DNA of 64,000 nt from Flavobacterium sp. HTF. Lineage in GTDB: Bacteria > Bacteroidota > Bacteroidia > Flavobacteriales > Flavobacteriaceae. The position numbers and the translations under genes are program-made. Under the pieces are notes generated by a model. The model searched no databases. It had not been told where the DNA came from and was given only the letters and a program-made list of their open reading frames with translations. The stretch is taken from positions 1 through 64,000 of the forward strand of contig NZ_QETH01000006.1 in the NCBI RefSeq assembly GCF_003105115.1, in the 5' to 3' direction. Shown one piece after another: positions 26,924-36,019 of the stretch. Position 1 is the first letter of the stretch. Every line of letters begins with the position of its first letter.

Positions 26924-28417
26924 TTATAAACCTGTGTTCAAATCAATTTCTGTTTGCGGAATCGGATAGAATGCAGCTTGTTCAGCAGTTATCCCTGCAG
27001 CTTCAGGCACTACCTGCGAAACTTTATTAAATCGGCGTAAATCATACAAACGGTTTCCTTCCAATGCCAATTCGAAAGCACGTTCATTCCATACTGCTAA
27101 TCTGAAATTTTCCAGGCTTAGTCCTGGTGATAAATTTCCTAAACCAGCTCTGTTTCTGATTTGATTGATTAAGTTATATGATTCCGTTGTTGGTCCGGCA
27201 GCCTCAGCATAGGTAAGTGCCACTTCGCTGAAGCGAATTAGAAATGGTTTTGTACTTGTTTTATCCCCAATAAAGTTTGGATCAATATATTTACGTGTAA
27301 AGGGATAAATAATTTTTCCCGGATATTGAGCCGAAACCACGCCTGATGCATTGTATGTCGTGGTTACAAACAATTCCGTTTTTCGTTTATCAGCATTATC
27401 ATAACTGTTATAAAAACCGGTTAATGTTTGGAATACATTCCATCCGTCATGCGATTTTGTATAAGTATTATCGGGGTTTTTCATATAAATTGTCGCTCCA
27501 TCGATATAGGGAATAAACAATTTTGAAATTTTAGAATAATCGCCTTCAACTGCTCCCGTTCTGTCCATTGAAAGCAAGAAAATATTTTCTTTTCCCAGTG
27601 GTTTTTCAACATCATATATATCTAGTAAATTATTCTCAAAACCATAAACACTTTGGCCTGTAATAACATCATTTGCATTTTTTGCGGCCAGTTGATACAT
27701 CGTTGTCACATCTTTGGTCATTGCTGTATAAAGGGGTACATTATGTTCTTTTGAAGAAGCGATATATAAATATACTTTAGCGAGTAGTGCCTGGGCTGCT
27801 ACTTTATCAGCACGTCCTAAAGCCTGATTCACTTTTAACAGTGCAATGGCTTTTTCTGAATCAGCAATAATAAAATCATAAACTTCATCAAGATCTTTTG
27901 CCATTGGTGCTGCGGTTTGGCTTACAGTTTCAACCACTGAGGTGTGCATCGGAACTCTTCCGAAATTTTTAACCAAGTTAAAGTAATTCCACGCTCTTAG
28001 GAAATAAGCTTCTCCAAGGTATCTGTCTTTTAAATCCTGATCAAATTGTCCTTCCGGCACATTTTTGATTACCGCATTTGCTCTGTTAATAGCAATGTAA
28101 GCGTATTTAAAATAATTACCCAGCATTCTGTTGGTGCTAAAAGTTCCAACCTGCCATTTATCTAAATTTTGATTGTCTGCCGCTTCATCTCCCTTTGGTC
28201 CGCATTCTTCTGTTGGAAGGTCTCCGACAAAAAATATAGCGCGTGAATATTCTAAAAACGTCAAAGCATCATAAGCATAATCCACAGCTGATTCAGCATC
28301 TGAAGCTGTTTTGTAGAAATTTTCCTCGGAATAAAATCCATAAGGTTCTTCGTTTAAATCACAGGCAAAAGCGCTCATCAAAAGAGCCATCGCTACTATT
28401 TTATATCTTGTTTTCAT
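26924..28417 (-). CDS. SusD/RagB-like outer-membrane glycan-binding lipoprotein
   Basis: 497 residues with lipobox Cys19 (SAFACD). The SusD pattern is clear: YDALTFLEY near the N-terminus, RYLGEAYFLRAWNYFNLVKNFGRVPM (tetratricopeptide-like region), and near the end RNRAGL...WNERAFELALEGNRLYDLRRF. It caps the SusC barrel on the cell surface and hands glycan to it. It follows susC by 9 bp, the usual pairing. Confidence 0.95.
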   Translation of the reverse strand: MKTRYKIVAMALLMSAFACDLNEEPYGFYSEENFYKTASDAESAVDYAYDALTFLEYSRAIFFVGDLPTEECGPKGDEAADNQNLDKWQVGTFSTNRMLGNYFKYAYIAINRANAVIKNVPEGQFDQDLKDRYLGEAYFLRAWNYFNLVKNFGRVPMHTSVVETVSQTAAPMAKDLDEVYDFIIADSEKAIALLKVNQALGRADKVAAQALLAKVYLYIASSKEHNVPLYTAMTKDVTTMYQLAAKNANDVITGQSVYGFENNLLDIYDVEKPLGKENIFLLSMDRTGAVEGDYSKISKLFIPYIDGATIYMKNPDNTYTKSHDGWNVFQTLTGFYNSYDNADKRKTELFVTTTYNASGVVSAQYPGKIIYPFTRKYIDPNFIGDKTSTKPFLIRFSEVALTYAEAAGPTTESYNLINQIRNRAGLGNLSPGLSLENFRLAVWNERAFELALEGNRLYDLRRFNKVSQVVPEAAGITAEQAAFYPIPQTEIDLNTGL

Positions 28418-28426
28418 TTTGATTTT

Positions 28427-31400
28427 TTAAAAAGTTAAGTCCAATCCAAAAGTCCATCTGCTCAATCTAGGATATCCTCCCCAGTAAATTCCGTCAGTTC
28501 CTACTTCAGGATCATAACCGTCAAATTTGGTAAAAGTGTATACATTACTGGCATTTGCATATAAGCGTAAACTTTGGATGGCGCTTTTTACTGGTTTTAA
28601 AGTATAACCAACAGTCACATTCTGAATTCTGACAAATGATCCGTCCTTAACCCACCAGTCTGAAAGTTTTACAGTTCTTCCGTCTCTCAAACTTGGATAA
28701 TCATTTGTTGGGTTATCCAATGTCCATCGAAGAGGTGCATTACTTGGCTGATTGAAGGCCTGAGTATCTAATACATCCTGACCGAAAACGCCATTAAAAA
28801 ACACACTGAAATCAAATTGTTTGTATTTTACACTTAAATTCAAACTGGCCATAAAATCAGGATTGGGATTTCCGATGATGGTCTGATCTTTTGTATCTAC
28901 TACCCCGTCACCATTAATATCAACATACTTAAATTCTCCTGCCTGTGCCAATTGTCCGTCTAAACCGGCATTTATTCCTTCCTGCAAATTCTGAACAATA
29001 CCATCTACTTTATAGCCATAGAAAACATTTACCGGCTGCCCGATAGCTAATAAATTGGGGAATTGTCTGAATTGCTCCAAGCTGTTTCCTGAATATTCAT
29101 ATTGCATTCCGGTATTTGGATCAACATTTAATCCGGATTGCCTTACAGATCCCAGACTTACGATTTCATTTTTATTTTTAGAATACACTGCCTGAGCACT
29201 AATTGTCCAATCTTGATTTTTTAAAATATCCCCATCAACGGTAACCTCAAAACCTTTATTGGTCAATTCTCCGTCATTTACCCAAATTCTATCGTATCCA
29301 GAAGATGGTGTCAGGATTCTTTCTCTTAAAAGATCTTTTGTTCGTTTGTTGTAATAATCAAAGACCACATGCAGGCGATTATTCACAATGGACATATCTA
29401 CTCCGAAGTCACTTTGAGCTGTAGTTTCCCATTTTAAATCCGGGTTTGGAATTCCTCCCCATAATTTTTCAATTCCATCCTGACCTGTGGTACCTACCTG
29501 ATAACCTGGTCCAATTGCTGAAACCCATCTTCCGTTATCGTAATATTGACTTACTCCATAACGGCTTAACGTCTGGTATGGGTTAATCCCCTGATTCCCT
29601 GAAATACCATAACTGCCTCGGAATTTCAATTCATCAAAAAACTTTAGATTTTTAATAAACGTTTCATTGTGAGCCTTCCAGCTCAAAGCACCAGAGGGGA
29701 AAAATGCCCATTGATTGTTTTTTCCAAATTTTGATGAACCGTCAGAACGTCCTGTGACTGTAGCTAAGTATTTATCATCATAACCATAATTTAATCTAAA
29801 AATTCCAGACACTAATTTGGTTTGAATTTTACCATTTGAAACAGTATTTCGTTCAGGATTTCCTGCGCCCATATTTTCGTTTCCTAAAGTTTCATTCACA
29901 AAATCAAATGCTCCTAGGCCTGAGCTCCTCGACACATAACTTTCGTAAGTATAACCCGCAGTTGCACCAAAATCATGTTTATTGACAGTTTTATAATAAT
30001 TGGCAAATGTTTCCGAAACAAAGTTTTGGCCTTCCCAATTGTTGATATATCCGGCTCCATTATTGAAATCTCCTGTTTCTGTATATTTACTTGGATAATA
30101 TTGATCATTAACAGAAGAACCGTATTTATAATTTAATCTTGAAGTCAGTTTTAAGGAAGGTATTATTTGCCATTCTAAAGAAGCAGAACTAATTACATCA
30201 ATAGTTTTAGTCTCATTTTGACGTAGGTTGGTAATCGCCACCGGATGAGTATAGTCATTTTGACCGATCATAAAATAATCACCTTTGGCATCGTAAATCG
30301 GAAAAACAGGGTTTCTCCAATATGCCAAACCTCCATTTGAAGTTCTTTTTCCTTTGATTACGATATTTGAGAATCGAACTGTAAAATTGTCAAAAACATC
30401 ATGTTTGACGCGTAGATTATACCCTCCTTTGCTATAACCATCTTTTACAAAAACGCCTTCTTCACTATAATAATTTCCACTTAAGTTAAAACTTGTTTTT
30501 TCTGTTCCGCTGTTAATGCTTACGATAGTGTTATTGCCCAAAGGCATAGTTCTGAACGTAACATCATCCCATTTTGTAAAATATGGCCACGAACCAGACT
30601 GTAATTCCTGAATAGATGGATAATAAACCCCATTTGAATTATTTGCTCCGATATAAAGAGGAACTTGTCCTCCGTTGATTCGTCCTTCATTGGTTAGCTG
30701 CGCCATTAAAACAGGATCTCTCCATAAATTCAACTCGGAATTAAATTCAGAAAAGGTAGATTGTTGTTGTACTAAAATTTGCGTTTTTCCCTTTTTAGCT
30801 GATTTGGTCGTAATGATAATTACACCATTGGCACCTCTCGAACCATAAATAGCCGATGCTGAAGCATCTTTCAATACATCTACTTTTTCAATGTCAGCAA
30901 CATTTACTTGTTTAAGATCCCCGGCATCTCCCAAAGGAAAACCGTCCAGAACTACAAGCGGCGCATTCGAACCTCTAAGCGAACTTCCTCCTCTGATACG
31001 AACTGTTGAACTTGAACCCGGATCTTGAGAAGTAGTAACCTGAAGTCCTGCGACTCTACCTTGTAGCACCTGCTCTACCGAATTTGAAGGTATATCTTCT
31101 AGCGTTTTAGTTTTAATTGTGGCGACAGATCCGGTAAGATCTGCTTTTTTAACAGAACCGTATCCAATTACGACTACCTCTTTTAGGTTTTCTGAAGAAG
31201 CTCTTAAAACAACATTTATAGTAGTTTTTCCAGCAACTGGAATTTTTTGAGTATCAAAACCCAAAAAAGAAAAAGATAAAACTCCATTTGCAGGAACATT
31301 GATTTCAAATTTTCCATCGAAATCTGTCGAAACGGTTTTGGAAGAACCTACTACCGCAATATTTACACCTGGTATTGTCAGACCGGTTTCGTCTGCAACT

Positions 31401-31489
31401 GTACCCTTAATTGTATTCTGGCTGTAGGCCGTTAGCGAACTAACTAATAGAATACAAAAAAGTATGCTTTTTGTCCATTTTTTTTTCAT
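28427..31489 (-). CDS. SusC/RagA-type TonB-dependent outer-membrane transporter
   Basis: 1020 residues with a signal peptide (TAYSQ). An N-terminal carboxypeptidase-regulatory-like domain (about 25-100, GTVADETGLTIPGVNI) is followed by the plug (VVVIGYGSVKKADLTGSVA, RIRGGSSLRGSNAPLVVLDGFPL) and a 22-strand-type barrel ending in a terminal Phe (FGLDLTF). It is the first gene of the mannan operon and takes in oligosaccharides powered by TonB. The AraC-type gene is divergent with 224 bp between them, which should hold the operon promoter. Confidence 0.95.
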   Translation of the reverse strand: MKKKWTKSILFCILLVSSLTAYSQNTIKGTVADETGLTIPGVNIAVVGSSKTVSTDFDGKFEINVPANGVLSFSFLGFDTQKIPVAGKTTINVVLRASSENLKEVVVIGYGSVKKADLTGSVATIKTKTLEDIPSNSVEQVLQGRVAGLQVTTSQDPGSSSTVRIRGGSSLRGSNAPLVVLDGFPLGDAGDLKQVNVADIEKVDVLKDASASAIYGSRGANGVIIITTKSAKKGKTQILVQQQSTFSEFNSELNLWRDPVLMAQLTNEGRINGGQVPLYIGANNSNGVYYPSIQELQSGSWPYFTKWDDVTFRTMPLGNNTIVSINSGTEKTSFNLSGNYYSEEGVFVKDGYSKGGYNLRVKHDVFDNFTVRFSNIVIKGKRTSNGGLAYWRNPVFPIYDAKGDYFMIGQNDYTHPVAITNLRQNETKTIDVISSASLEWQIIPSLKLTSRLNYKYGSSVNDQYYPSKYTETGDFNNGAGYINNWEGQNFVSETFANYYKTVNKHDFGATAGYTYESYVSRSSGLGAFDFVNETLGNENMGAGNPERNTVSNGKIQTKLVSGIFRLNYGYDDKYLATVTGRSDGSSKFGKNNQWAFFPSGALSWKAHNETFIKNLKFFDELKFRGSYGISGNQGINPYQTLSRYGVSQYYDNGRWVSAIGPGYQVGTTGQDGIEKLWGGIPNPDLKWETTAQSDFGVDMSIVNNRLHVVFDYYNKRTKDLLRERILTPSSGYDRIWVNDGELTNKGFEVTVDGDILKNQDWTISAQAVYSKNKNEIVSLGSVRQSGLNVDPNTGMQYEYSGNSLEQFRQFPNLLAIGQPVNVFYGYKVDGIVQNLQEGINAGLDGQLAQAGEFKYVDINGDGVVDTKDQTIIGNPNPDFMASLNLSVKYKQFDFSVFFNGVFGQDVLDTQAFNQPSNAPLRWTLDNPTNDYPSLRDGRTVKLSDWWVKDGSFVRIQNVTVGYTLKPVKSAIQSLRLYANASNVYTFTKFDGYDPEVGTDGIYWGGYPRLSRWTFGLDLTF

Positions 31490-31713
31490 TTGTTGATTGG
31501 TTAAAGATTAGTTATTAGTTTCAGGACAAATTAACTACTTCGTTTTCGTAACCATTTTGTAAATACAATCAAATGATAATACTATTATGAATAAACATTA
31601 ATACTTTCATCAATAAAAACAGTCTTTATATGAACATATAATTTTTTATTATCTGTATAATTGCGTATATCAGAAAAATATTCTTTATTTTTGGATATAT
31701 TTATGATTCAATT
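31490..31713. promoter_or_regulatory. Divergent promoter region of mannan operon and araC gene
   Basis: This AT-rich gap lies between susC (leftward) and the AraC gene (rightward). On the minus strand a TTTG is followed 19 bp later by a TA-start element, but the latter does not match the Bacteroidota TAnnTTTG consensus, so exact promoters are not assigned. Regulation by the flanking AraC protein is expected from position. Confidence 0.45.
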
Positions 31714-32607
31714 ATGAATTATCATGATACTATTATGAACGAAAAACGCAATATCCTAAGAGAATTAGTACCAATTTCGGATGATGACTTCTTTATTGTA
31801 CTAAATCATATGAACGCCAAATTTGATTTTCCTCTCCATTTTCATCCGGAAATTGAATTGAACCTAGTCTTGAATTCCTCGGGAAAAAGAATCATTGGGG
31901 ATTCGGTGGTAGAATATAAAGATTGTGATTTGGCACTCATTGGCCCCAATACTCCTCATTTATGGACCGGCATAAAAGAAAATAATGACGCTCATGTAGT
32001 TACGATTCAGTTTCACGAAAATTTATTTTCAGAAAAGACACTAAATCGAAAATTAGCAATTCCCATACGAGAATTATTAGAGCGATCAAAAAGAGGCATT
32101 GCTTTTAGTAAAGAAACAATTGAAGTTTTAAAACCAAAAATTTTACAATTATCAGATTCCCAGGATTTCGATTCGCTTTTGAATTTCCTATCCATTTTGC
32201 ATGATTTAGCTATTGCAAAAAACACGAAAAGTCTCGCGTCACATTCTTATGTCGATTATTACAGTTTCCCAGAAAGCCAGAGGATCGAAAAAGTAAATGA
32301 ATTTATTAAGGAGAATCTTCAAAATAAAATACAATTAAAAGAAGTGGCTGATCTTGTAAGTATGTCGGAATCTGCTTTTAGTCATTATTTCAAAAAATGC
32401 ACCAATAGCTCTTTTTCTGATTACATAACAGATTTACGATTAGGATTTGCAGCCCGATTATTATTTGAATCTGAACAATCAATAAAAGAAATTTGCTATG
32501 ACAGCGGTTTTAATAATATTTCAAATTTCAACAGAACTTTTAAAAGAAAAATGGGTTTCACTCCAAGTGAATTTAGAGATCAAAGTAAATTGATTACAAA
32601 GCATTAA
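31714..32607 (+). CDS. AraC-family regulator with cupin domain, probable mannan operon regulator
   Basis: 297 residues. The N-terminal cupin (FPLHFHPEIELNLVLNSSGKRIIGD, about 36-60, and LALIGPNTPHLWTG) should bind a sugar. The C-terminal AraC domain has two helix-turn-helix motifs (LKEVADLVSMSESAFSHYFKK and IKEICYDSGFNNISNFNRTFKRKMGFTPSEFR). It is divergent from susC, so it probably activates the mannan operon. Most susCD operons use hybrid two-component or ECF sigma/anti-sigma control, so an AraC gene is a less common arrangement. A second start at Met8 (31735) is possible. Confidence 0.88.
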   Translation: MNYHDTIMNEKRNILRELVPISDDDFFIVLNHMNAKFDFPLHFHPEIELNLVLNSSGKRIIGDSVVEYKDCDLALIGPNTPHLWTGIKENNDAHVVTIQFHENLFSEKTLNRKLAIPIRELLERSKRGIAFSKETIEVLKPKILQLSDSQDFDSLLNFLSILHDLAIAKNTKSLASHSYVDYYSFPESQRIEKVNEFIKENLQNKIQLKEVADLVSMSESAFSHYFKKCTNSSFSDYITDLRLGFAARLLFESEQSIKEICYDSGFNNISNFNRTFKRKMGFTPSEFRDQSKLITKH

Positions 32608-32700
32608 TTCCTTTTCAACTGAGTATTATTTTTTTTATTTTAAATCACTTGCTTTTTTTTTCACTCTTAGCAAAAACAAAAAAATCTTATCTTAATTTTA

Positions 32701-32716
32701 TGGCAACATCATGGCA
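32701..32716 (+). repeat. TGGCA-N6-TGGCA motif, copy A
   Basis: TGGCA at 32701-32705 and again at 32712-32716, one helical turn apart (period 11). Related motifs are at 32807, 34689 and 39998. It could be a binding or recombination site. Confidence 0.45.
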
Positions 32717-32801
32717 GCACCGTTTTGGAGTGGATACCTTATTTGTCACAAAAGGTTAAGGCGGTTGATCTTGTTATTTTCCCAAATATCAACATTTTTA
32801 G

Positions 32802-32900
32802 TTTTGTGGCAGAATCGTGGCACAAGCTATTTTTAACAATTAAGAATCCAGTAAAATCAAGTCCTGGCGAGTTTAGGTTCGAAACTTTTAGAGTGGTTAA
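32802..32900 (+). repeat. Left copy of ~95-bp diverged repeat flanking the IS630-type gene
   Basis: Begins with TTTTGTGGCAGAATCGTGGC, with TGGCA at 32807-32811 and 32818-32822, and ends with GAGTTTAGGTTCGAAACTTT near 32876-32895. It aligns over its length, with many substitutions, to 34684-34780 on the other side of the transposase gene. The direct-repeat arrangement could mark the ends of an integrated unit or a duplicated target. Confidence 0.5.
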
Positions 32901-33089
32901 AGCAATTTAAATAATTTTTAGCATTACAATCACTAACATTATTAAATCTCCCTTATCTTTAATAATAATTCCAGCATTAATTTAACAGTACTTATATAGG
33001 TGCCCCTGACGACACCATATATTATCTATAATTACATCTTTACTCTGTAATTTCAATCATACTTGACGTCAAATTTTATACTTTTAATC

Positions 33090-34640
33090 ATGTCCCGCCA
33101 TACTATCTCAAAAGCCAAACAGCTCAAGATTGCTCTTTTGGTAGAGTCCAAAAAATTAAATATTAGCCAGTGTGCCTCTAATCTTAATATTTCAAGGAAC
33201 ACTGTTAAACGTTATGCAAGATTTTACACCTCACTTTTTCATTCTAACAGTAACGATCTACTTTATACCAAAAAGAGTCTTCCAACTCTTAAATCAAGGA
33301 AACATATCATTGAAAAGACAATTGATTTGCAAAATTTTCTTTTTGAGTTGGCACAGCAAGAACCTGAGTGTCTTTCAAGCGCAATAATAGCATGGCATAG
33401 ATATCTTACTGTATATACAGTTGGTTATAAGCGTTCCCAATTTATTACTATTTTTAACAATTGGCTCAAAACACATAAGCACATTATTCATAAAGCATGG
33501 GACGTGAATTTTATACCGGAAGAAGACTTAAAAACCTTTAGAAGCTGGCGAAATTCACTTGACCGCCATCGATGGGAACTATCTGTAGTAATTACAGAAT
33601 CTTATAAAAGCAGACCGACAGCAGAAATTGCTGAAAAAATTGAAAGGTCCGGAAATACACTCAGGGACTGGATAAATAGCTATAAAAAATACGGCATTTC
33701 AGGGTTTGAAAAGAAAAATCATAAAACCAATCCTAATATATTACAGCTTAGAGAAGAGAAAAAAACAAATATTATTAAGCTAATTCATGAGCCTCCTAAA
33801 CTGCATGGCATAAATCGTACTTCTTGGTTCTTGACCGATCTTGCAGAAACGTATAGAAAAATATATAGCACATATATATCTACTTCCACTATATCACAAT
33901 ATCTTAAATCTGAGGGTTATACTTACCGAAAAGCAAAAGAAGTGCTTACCAGTCCAGATCCACAATTCAGAAAAAAAATGAATGAAATTACCGATATTCT
34001 AAAAAATCTCGGAACAAGAGAAAAGTTTTTTTCTATAGATGAGTTTGGTCCCTTCGCAGTTAAAATAAAAGGAGGCAGATCACTAGTTCAAAAAGGAGAA
34101 ATAAAAACATTTCCTCAAATACAAAAAAGTAAGGGTTTCACAATTTGTACAGCTGCATTAGAATTATCTTCAAATCAAATTACTCATTTTTATTCCACAA
34201 AAAAGAATACAATAGAAATGATAAAATTGATTAAACTGCTGTTATCGCAATATAATACAGAAGAGAAATTATATCTTTCCTGGGATGCTGCATCATGGCA
34301 CTCCTCAAAAGAACTCAATATTTTTTTAGATTCTATAAATCATGAAGCTTACAGAAAAGAGTATCAAACTCCAATTATTGCATTAGCGCCATTACCAGCC
34401 TCAGCTCAGTTCTTAAATGTAATTGAGTCGGTGTTCAGTGGATTGGCAAAATCCGTAATTCATAATAGTAACTATGAAAGTCTTGAGGAATGCAAGGAGG
34501 CCATCTCTCAATATTTTACCAGCAGGAACGAATATTTCCTTTTAAATCCACGGAAAGCGGGAAAAAAAATATGGGGAAAAGAAATAGTTCCTTCAGTTTT
34601 TAAAGACAGTCAAAATTGTAAAGATCCTAGATTTAGATAA
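33090..34640 (+). CDS. IS630-type transposase with N-terminal extension
   Basis: The ATG at 33090 (MSRHTISKAK) is preferred over an upstream TTG, giving 516 residues. The C-terminal half is an IS630/Tc1-mariner-like DDE nuclease: Asp317 in FSIDEFGP, Asp399 in YLSWDAASWH, Glu446 in LNVIESVFSG. Before it lies the family helix-turn-helix (PTAEIAEKIERSGNTLRDWI, about 176-196). An extra ~165 residues at the N-terminus carry a further helix-turn-helix (NISQCASNLNISRNTVKRYA), making it far longer than the usual ~340. The reading frame is intact. No terminal inverted repeats were seen next to it. Confidence 0.8.
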   Translation: MSRHTISKAKQLKIALLVESKKLNISQCASNLNISRNTVKRYARFYTSLFHSNSNDLLYTKKSLPTLKSRKHIIEKTIDLQNFLFELAQQEPECLSSAIIAWHRYLTVYTVGYKRSQFITIFNNWLKTHKHIIHKAWDVNFIPEEDLKTFRSWRNSLDRHRWELSVVITESYKSRPTAEIAEKIERSGNTLRDWINSYKKYGISGFEKKNHKTNPNILQLREEKKTNIIKLIHEPPKLHGINRTSWFLTDLAETYRKIYSTYISTSTISQYLKSEGYTYRKAKEVLTSPDPQFRKKMNEITDILKNLGTREKFFSIDEFGPFAVKIKGGRSLVQKGEIKTFPQIQKSKGFTICTAALELSSNQITHFYSTKKNTIEMIKLIKLLLSQYNTEEKLYLSWDAASWHSSKELNIFLDSINHEAYRKEYQTPIIALAPLPASAQFLNVIESVFSGLAKSVIHNSNYESLEECKEAISQYFTSRNEYFLLNPRKAGKKIWGKEIVPSVFKDSQNCKDPRFR

Positions 34641-34683
34641 ATGTAAAAGCAAGTTTAAATCTTAAAAAAATTACTACTTTGAA

Positions 34684-34780
34684 TTTTGTGACATAATCGT
34701 AGTACATCGTGCTTTTTAAAACCACTAATTTAGCAAAAACAAGGTTACAGAGTTTAGGTTCAAAGCTCTACTATAAACAA
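34684..34780 (+). repeat. Right copy of ~95-bp diverged repeat flanking the IS630-type gene
   Basis: Begins with TTTTGTGACATAATCGTAGT and ends with GAGTTTAGGTTCAAAGCTCT (34750-34769). It aligns to 32802-32900. The TGGCA pair is degraded here to TGACA/TAGTA at 34689 and 34700. The spacing and order of blocks agree between the copies. Confidence 0.5.
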
Positions 34781-34781
34781 A

Positions 34782-34807
34782 AAAGGCACCTGATTAGAGG
34801 CGCCTTT
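34782..34807 (-). terminator. Terminator of the cold-shock gene
   Basis: A 10-bp stem AAAGGCACCT/AGGCGCCTTT with one mismatch (34782-34791 with 34798-34807). Read on the minus strand it is followed by TTTTTTGTTT. It lies 25 bp after the cold-shock stop codon. Confidence 0.75.
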
Positions 34808-34831
34808 ATAAAGTTAACTGTGAAGAGTATA

Positions 34832-35023
34832 TTATACTATAACTACGTTTACTGCGTTTGGACCTTTACGGCCTTCTTCCACGTCGTATCTTACTGCATC
34901 GTTTTGAGCGATGTTCTCTGACAGGCCTGAAGCATGAACAAAAACTTCGGCCCCTCCGTTATTAGGAGTTATGAATCCGAACCCTTTTTCTTCATTGAAA
35001 AATTTTACTGTACCTTCTTGCAT
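34832..35023 (-). CDS. cspA: Cold-shock domain protein
   Basis: 63 residues, one complete cold-shock OB-fold. The RNA-binding motifs RNP1 (KGFGFI, residues 13-18) and RNP2 (VFVHAS, 27-32) are present. It binds single-stranded nucleic acid and acts as an RNA chaperone in the cytoplasm. It is monocistronic with its own terminator and an unusually clean leader. The symbol is used in the generic family sense; which Csp paralogue it is cannot be told. Confidence 0.93.
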   Translation of the reverse strand: MQEGTVKFFNEEKGFGFITPNNGGAEVFVHASGLSENIAQNDAVRYDVEEGRKGPNAVNVVIV

Positions 35024-35162
35024 TTTAATGTATTTAAGGGTATAAAGGTAGCTTTATTAAATGAGAACCCGCTGAATTTGAGTTTTTTATTTTATTTAAT
35101 TTAAATTCAGATATTCAAAAACAAAAAGGCTCCGGATTTGCCTGAAGCTTCTGCTGTCTCAG

Positions 35163-35251
35163 CAGCAGCCCTAGCCCCGATAAAAGTGGAAATCCTTTTG
35201 TGCCGGTGTTCGGCACAAAAGATTGCAGCGCATAGCGGGAAAAAGCTCCAA
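35163..35251 (+). ncRNA. Structured intergenic element, copy 1 (Flavo-1-like candidate)
   Basis: The conserved order is CAGCCCTAGCCCCGAT, GTGGAAATCCTTTT, a perfect 11-bp hairpin CTTTTGTGCCG/CGGCACAAAAG (35195-35205 with 35211-35221), AGATTGCAGCG, then AGCGGGAAAAAGCTCC. A second copy with the same block order is at 52208-52325. Such elements recur between genes in flavobacterial genomes and may belong to the Flavo-1 RNA class; this assignment is from memory. The minus-strand frame at 35107-35310 is only its shadow. Confidence 0.6.
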
Positions 35252-35639
35252 TAAAAATCATTATATACAATTAACGATGCTGACCACTCAAAGTTAAATT
35301 CCAGCAGCAATTAATTCCCAATACCCGATTAATTCAGCGCCTGCTAAACTCTGCCTGCTTTTGTAAATAAAAAAGAAAAAGCATTATTTTCACCACAGAA
35401 GAACCAAGATCCCCAAATGACACAAAACAGCTGTCGGGTGCATTCTGGCCGTCATAAGTACAATGATCCTGCCGGCAGACCTCGCTGATCTATACCCCAT
35501 AAAAAAATACAGCCCGGCTGTAAATTATATAACAAAACAAGGGCAATAATCCTCTAATTTTGTGGTTTACAATGCAGCATTAAAACAGTATACAACAATA
35601 ACACTTAAGTACCTGCAGCTGCTCTGCAGAGTAAGAAAA
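35252..35639. other. Gene-free stretch between structured element and small ORF
   Basis: No supported gene was seen. Part of 35400-35520 is less AT-rich than usual for an intergenic region here but has no long frame. The end should contain the promoter of the 72-residue ORF. Confidence 0.4.
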
Positions 35640-35858
35640 ATGAAGAAGTTTGAAATTAAAAGTACAGACCGGGACAAATGGCTGGTGATCCACAACGAGG
35701 TGCCAAAATTCACCTGCCGCTTTGAGGATAAAAAGTTTTATTTCCATAGGACCATCACTGGGCTTTCCAATCCGCAGGGCGACCCTAAAGAAGTACAGCT
35801 CTTGCAGCGAATGGAAAAATGGCTAAACGAGCACCACAAGGATAAAATAAACGAATAA
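35640..35858 (+). CDS. Small hypothetical protein
   Basis: 72 residues from the ATG at 35640 (MKKFEIKSTDRDKWLVIHNE). An upstream start at 35562 gives a poor leader and is rejected. The product is charged, with beta-hairpin-like ECRF/KKFYFHRTIT segments and a C-terminal helix rich in Lys and His. There is no signal peptide or membrane segment. I do not recognise a family. Codon use looks genuine. Confidence 0.65.
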   Translation: MKKFEIKSTDRDKWLVIHNEVPKFTCRFEDKKFYFHRTITGLSNPQGDPKEVQLLQRMEKWLNEHHKDKINE

Positions 35859-36019
35859 CCCTGGAGAATTAAAAATCTCAGTGCTATTGTGTAATCAGCC
35901 CTTTTTATATCCGCATTTCAAATCGGATATCAGGGAAAACATTTAAAATCATTTAAATAATTATCAGATCTTCGTATCTTTATTCAAAGCTATTGTGTTA
36001 TTATTTAAACTAGTACATC

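Larger units (their letters stand above)
32608..33089. other. Gene-free stretch with TGGCA repeat motifs
   Basis: No supported gene is present; the small plus frame at 32725-32910 is treated as chance. The stretch carries two copies of a TGGCA-N6-TGGCA motif and the left copy of the ~95-bp repeat that flanks the transposase. Confidence 0.55.

Noticed and set aside
32876-32900. T-arm-like GGTTCGAA in the flanking repeat suggesting a tRNA gene
   Set aside because: The loop register does not fit a tRNA T-loop, and no acceptor, D or anticodon arms surround it.
32725-32910. 61-codon frame in the left repeat of the transposase flank
   Set aside because: The matching right copy has stops in the same frame, so the repeat is not protein-coding.
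33000-34700. Terminal inverted repeats or TA duplication for the IS630-type gene
   Set aside because: I compared sequences on both sides and found no convincing inverted match; only the diverged direct repeats.
35107-35310. 67-codon minus frame
   Set aside because: It covers the structured intergenic element, whose second copy is not open in that frame.
35562-35639. Upstream start for the small ORF ending at 35858
   Set aside because: The additional 26 residues have no conserved look and the ATG at 35640 begins a typical MKKF start.
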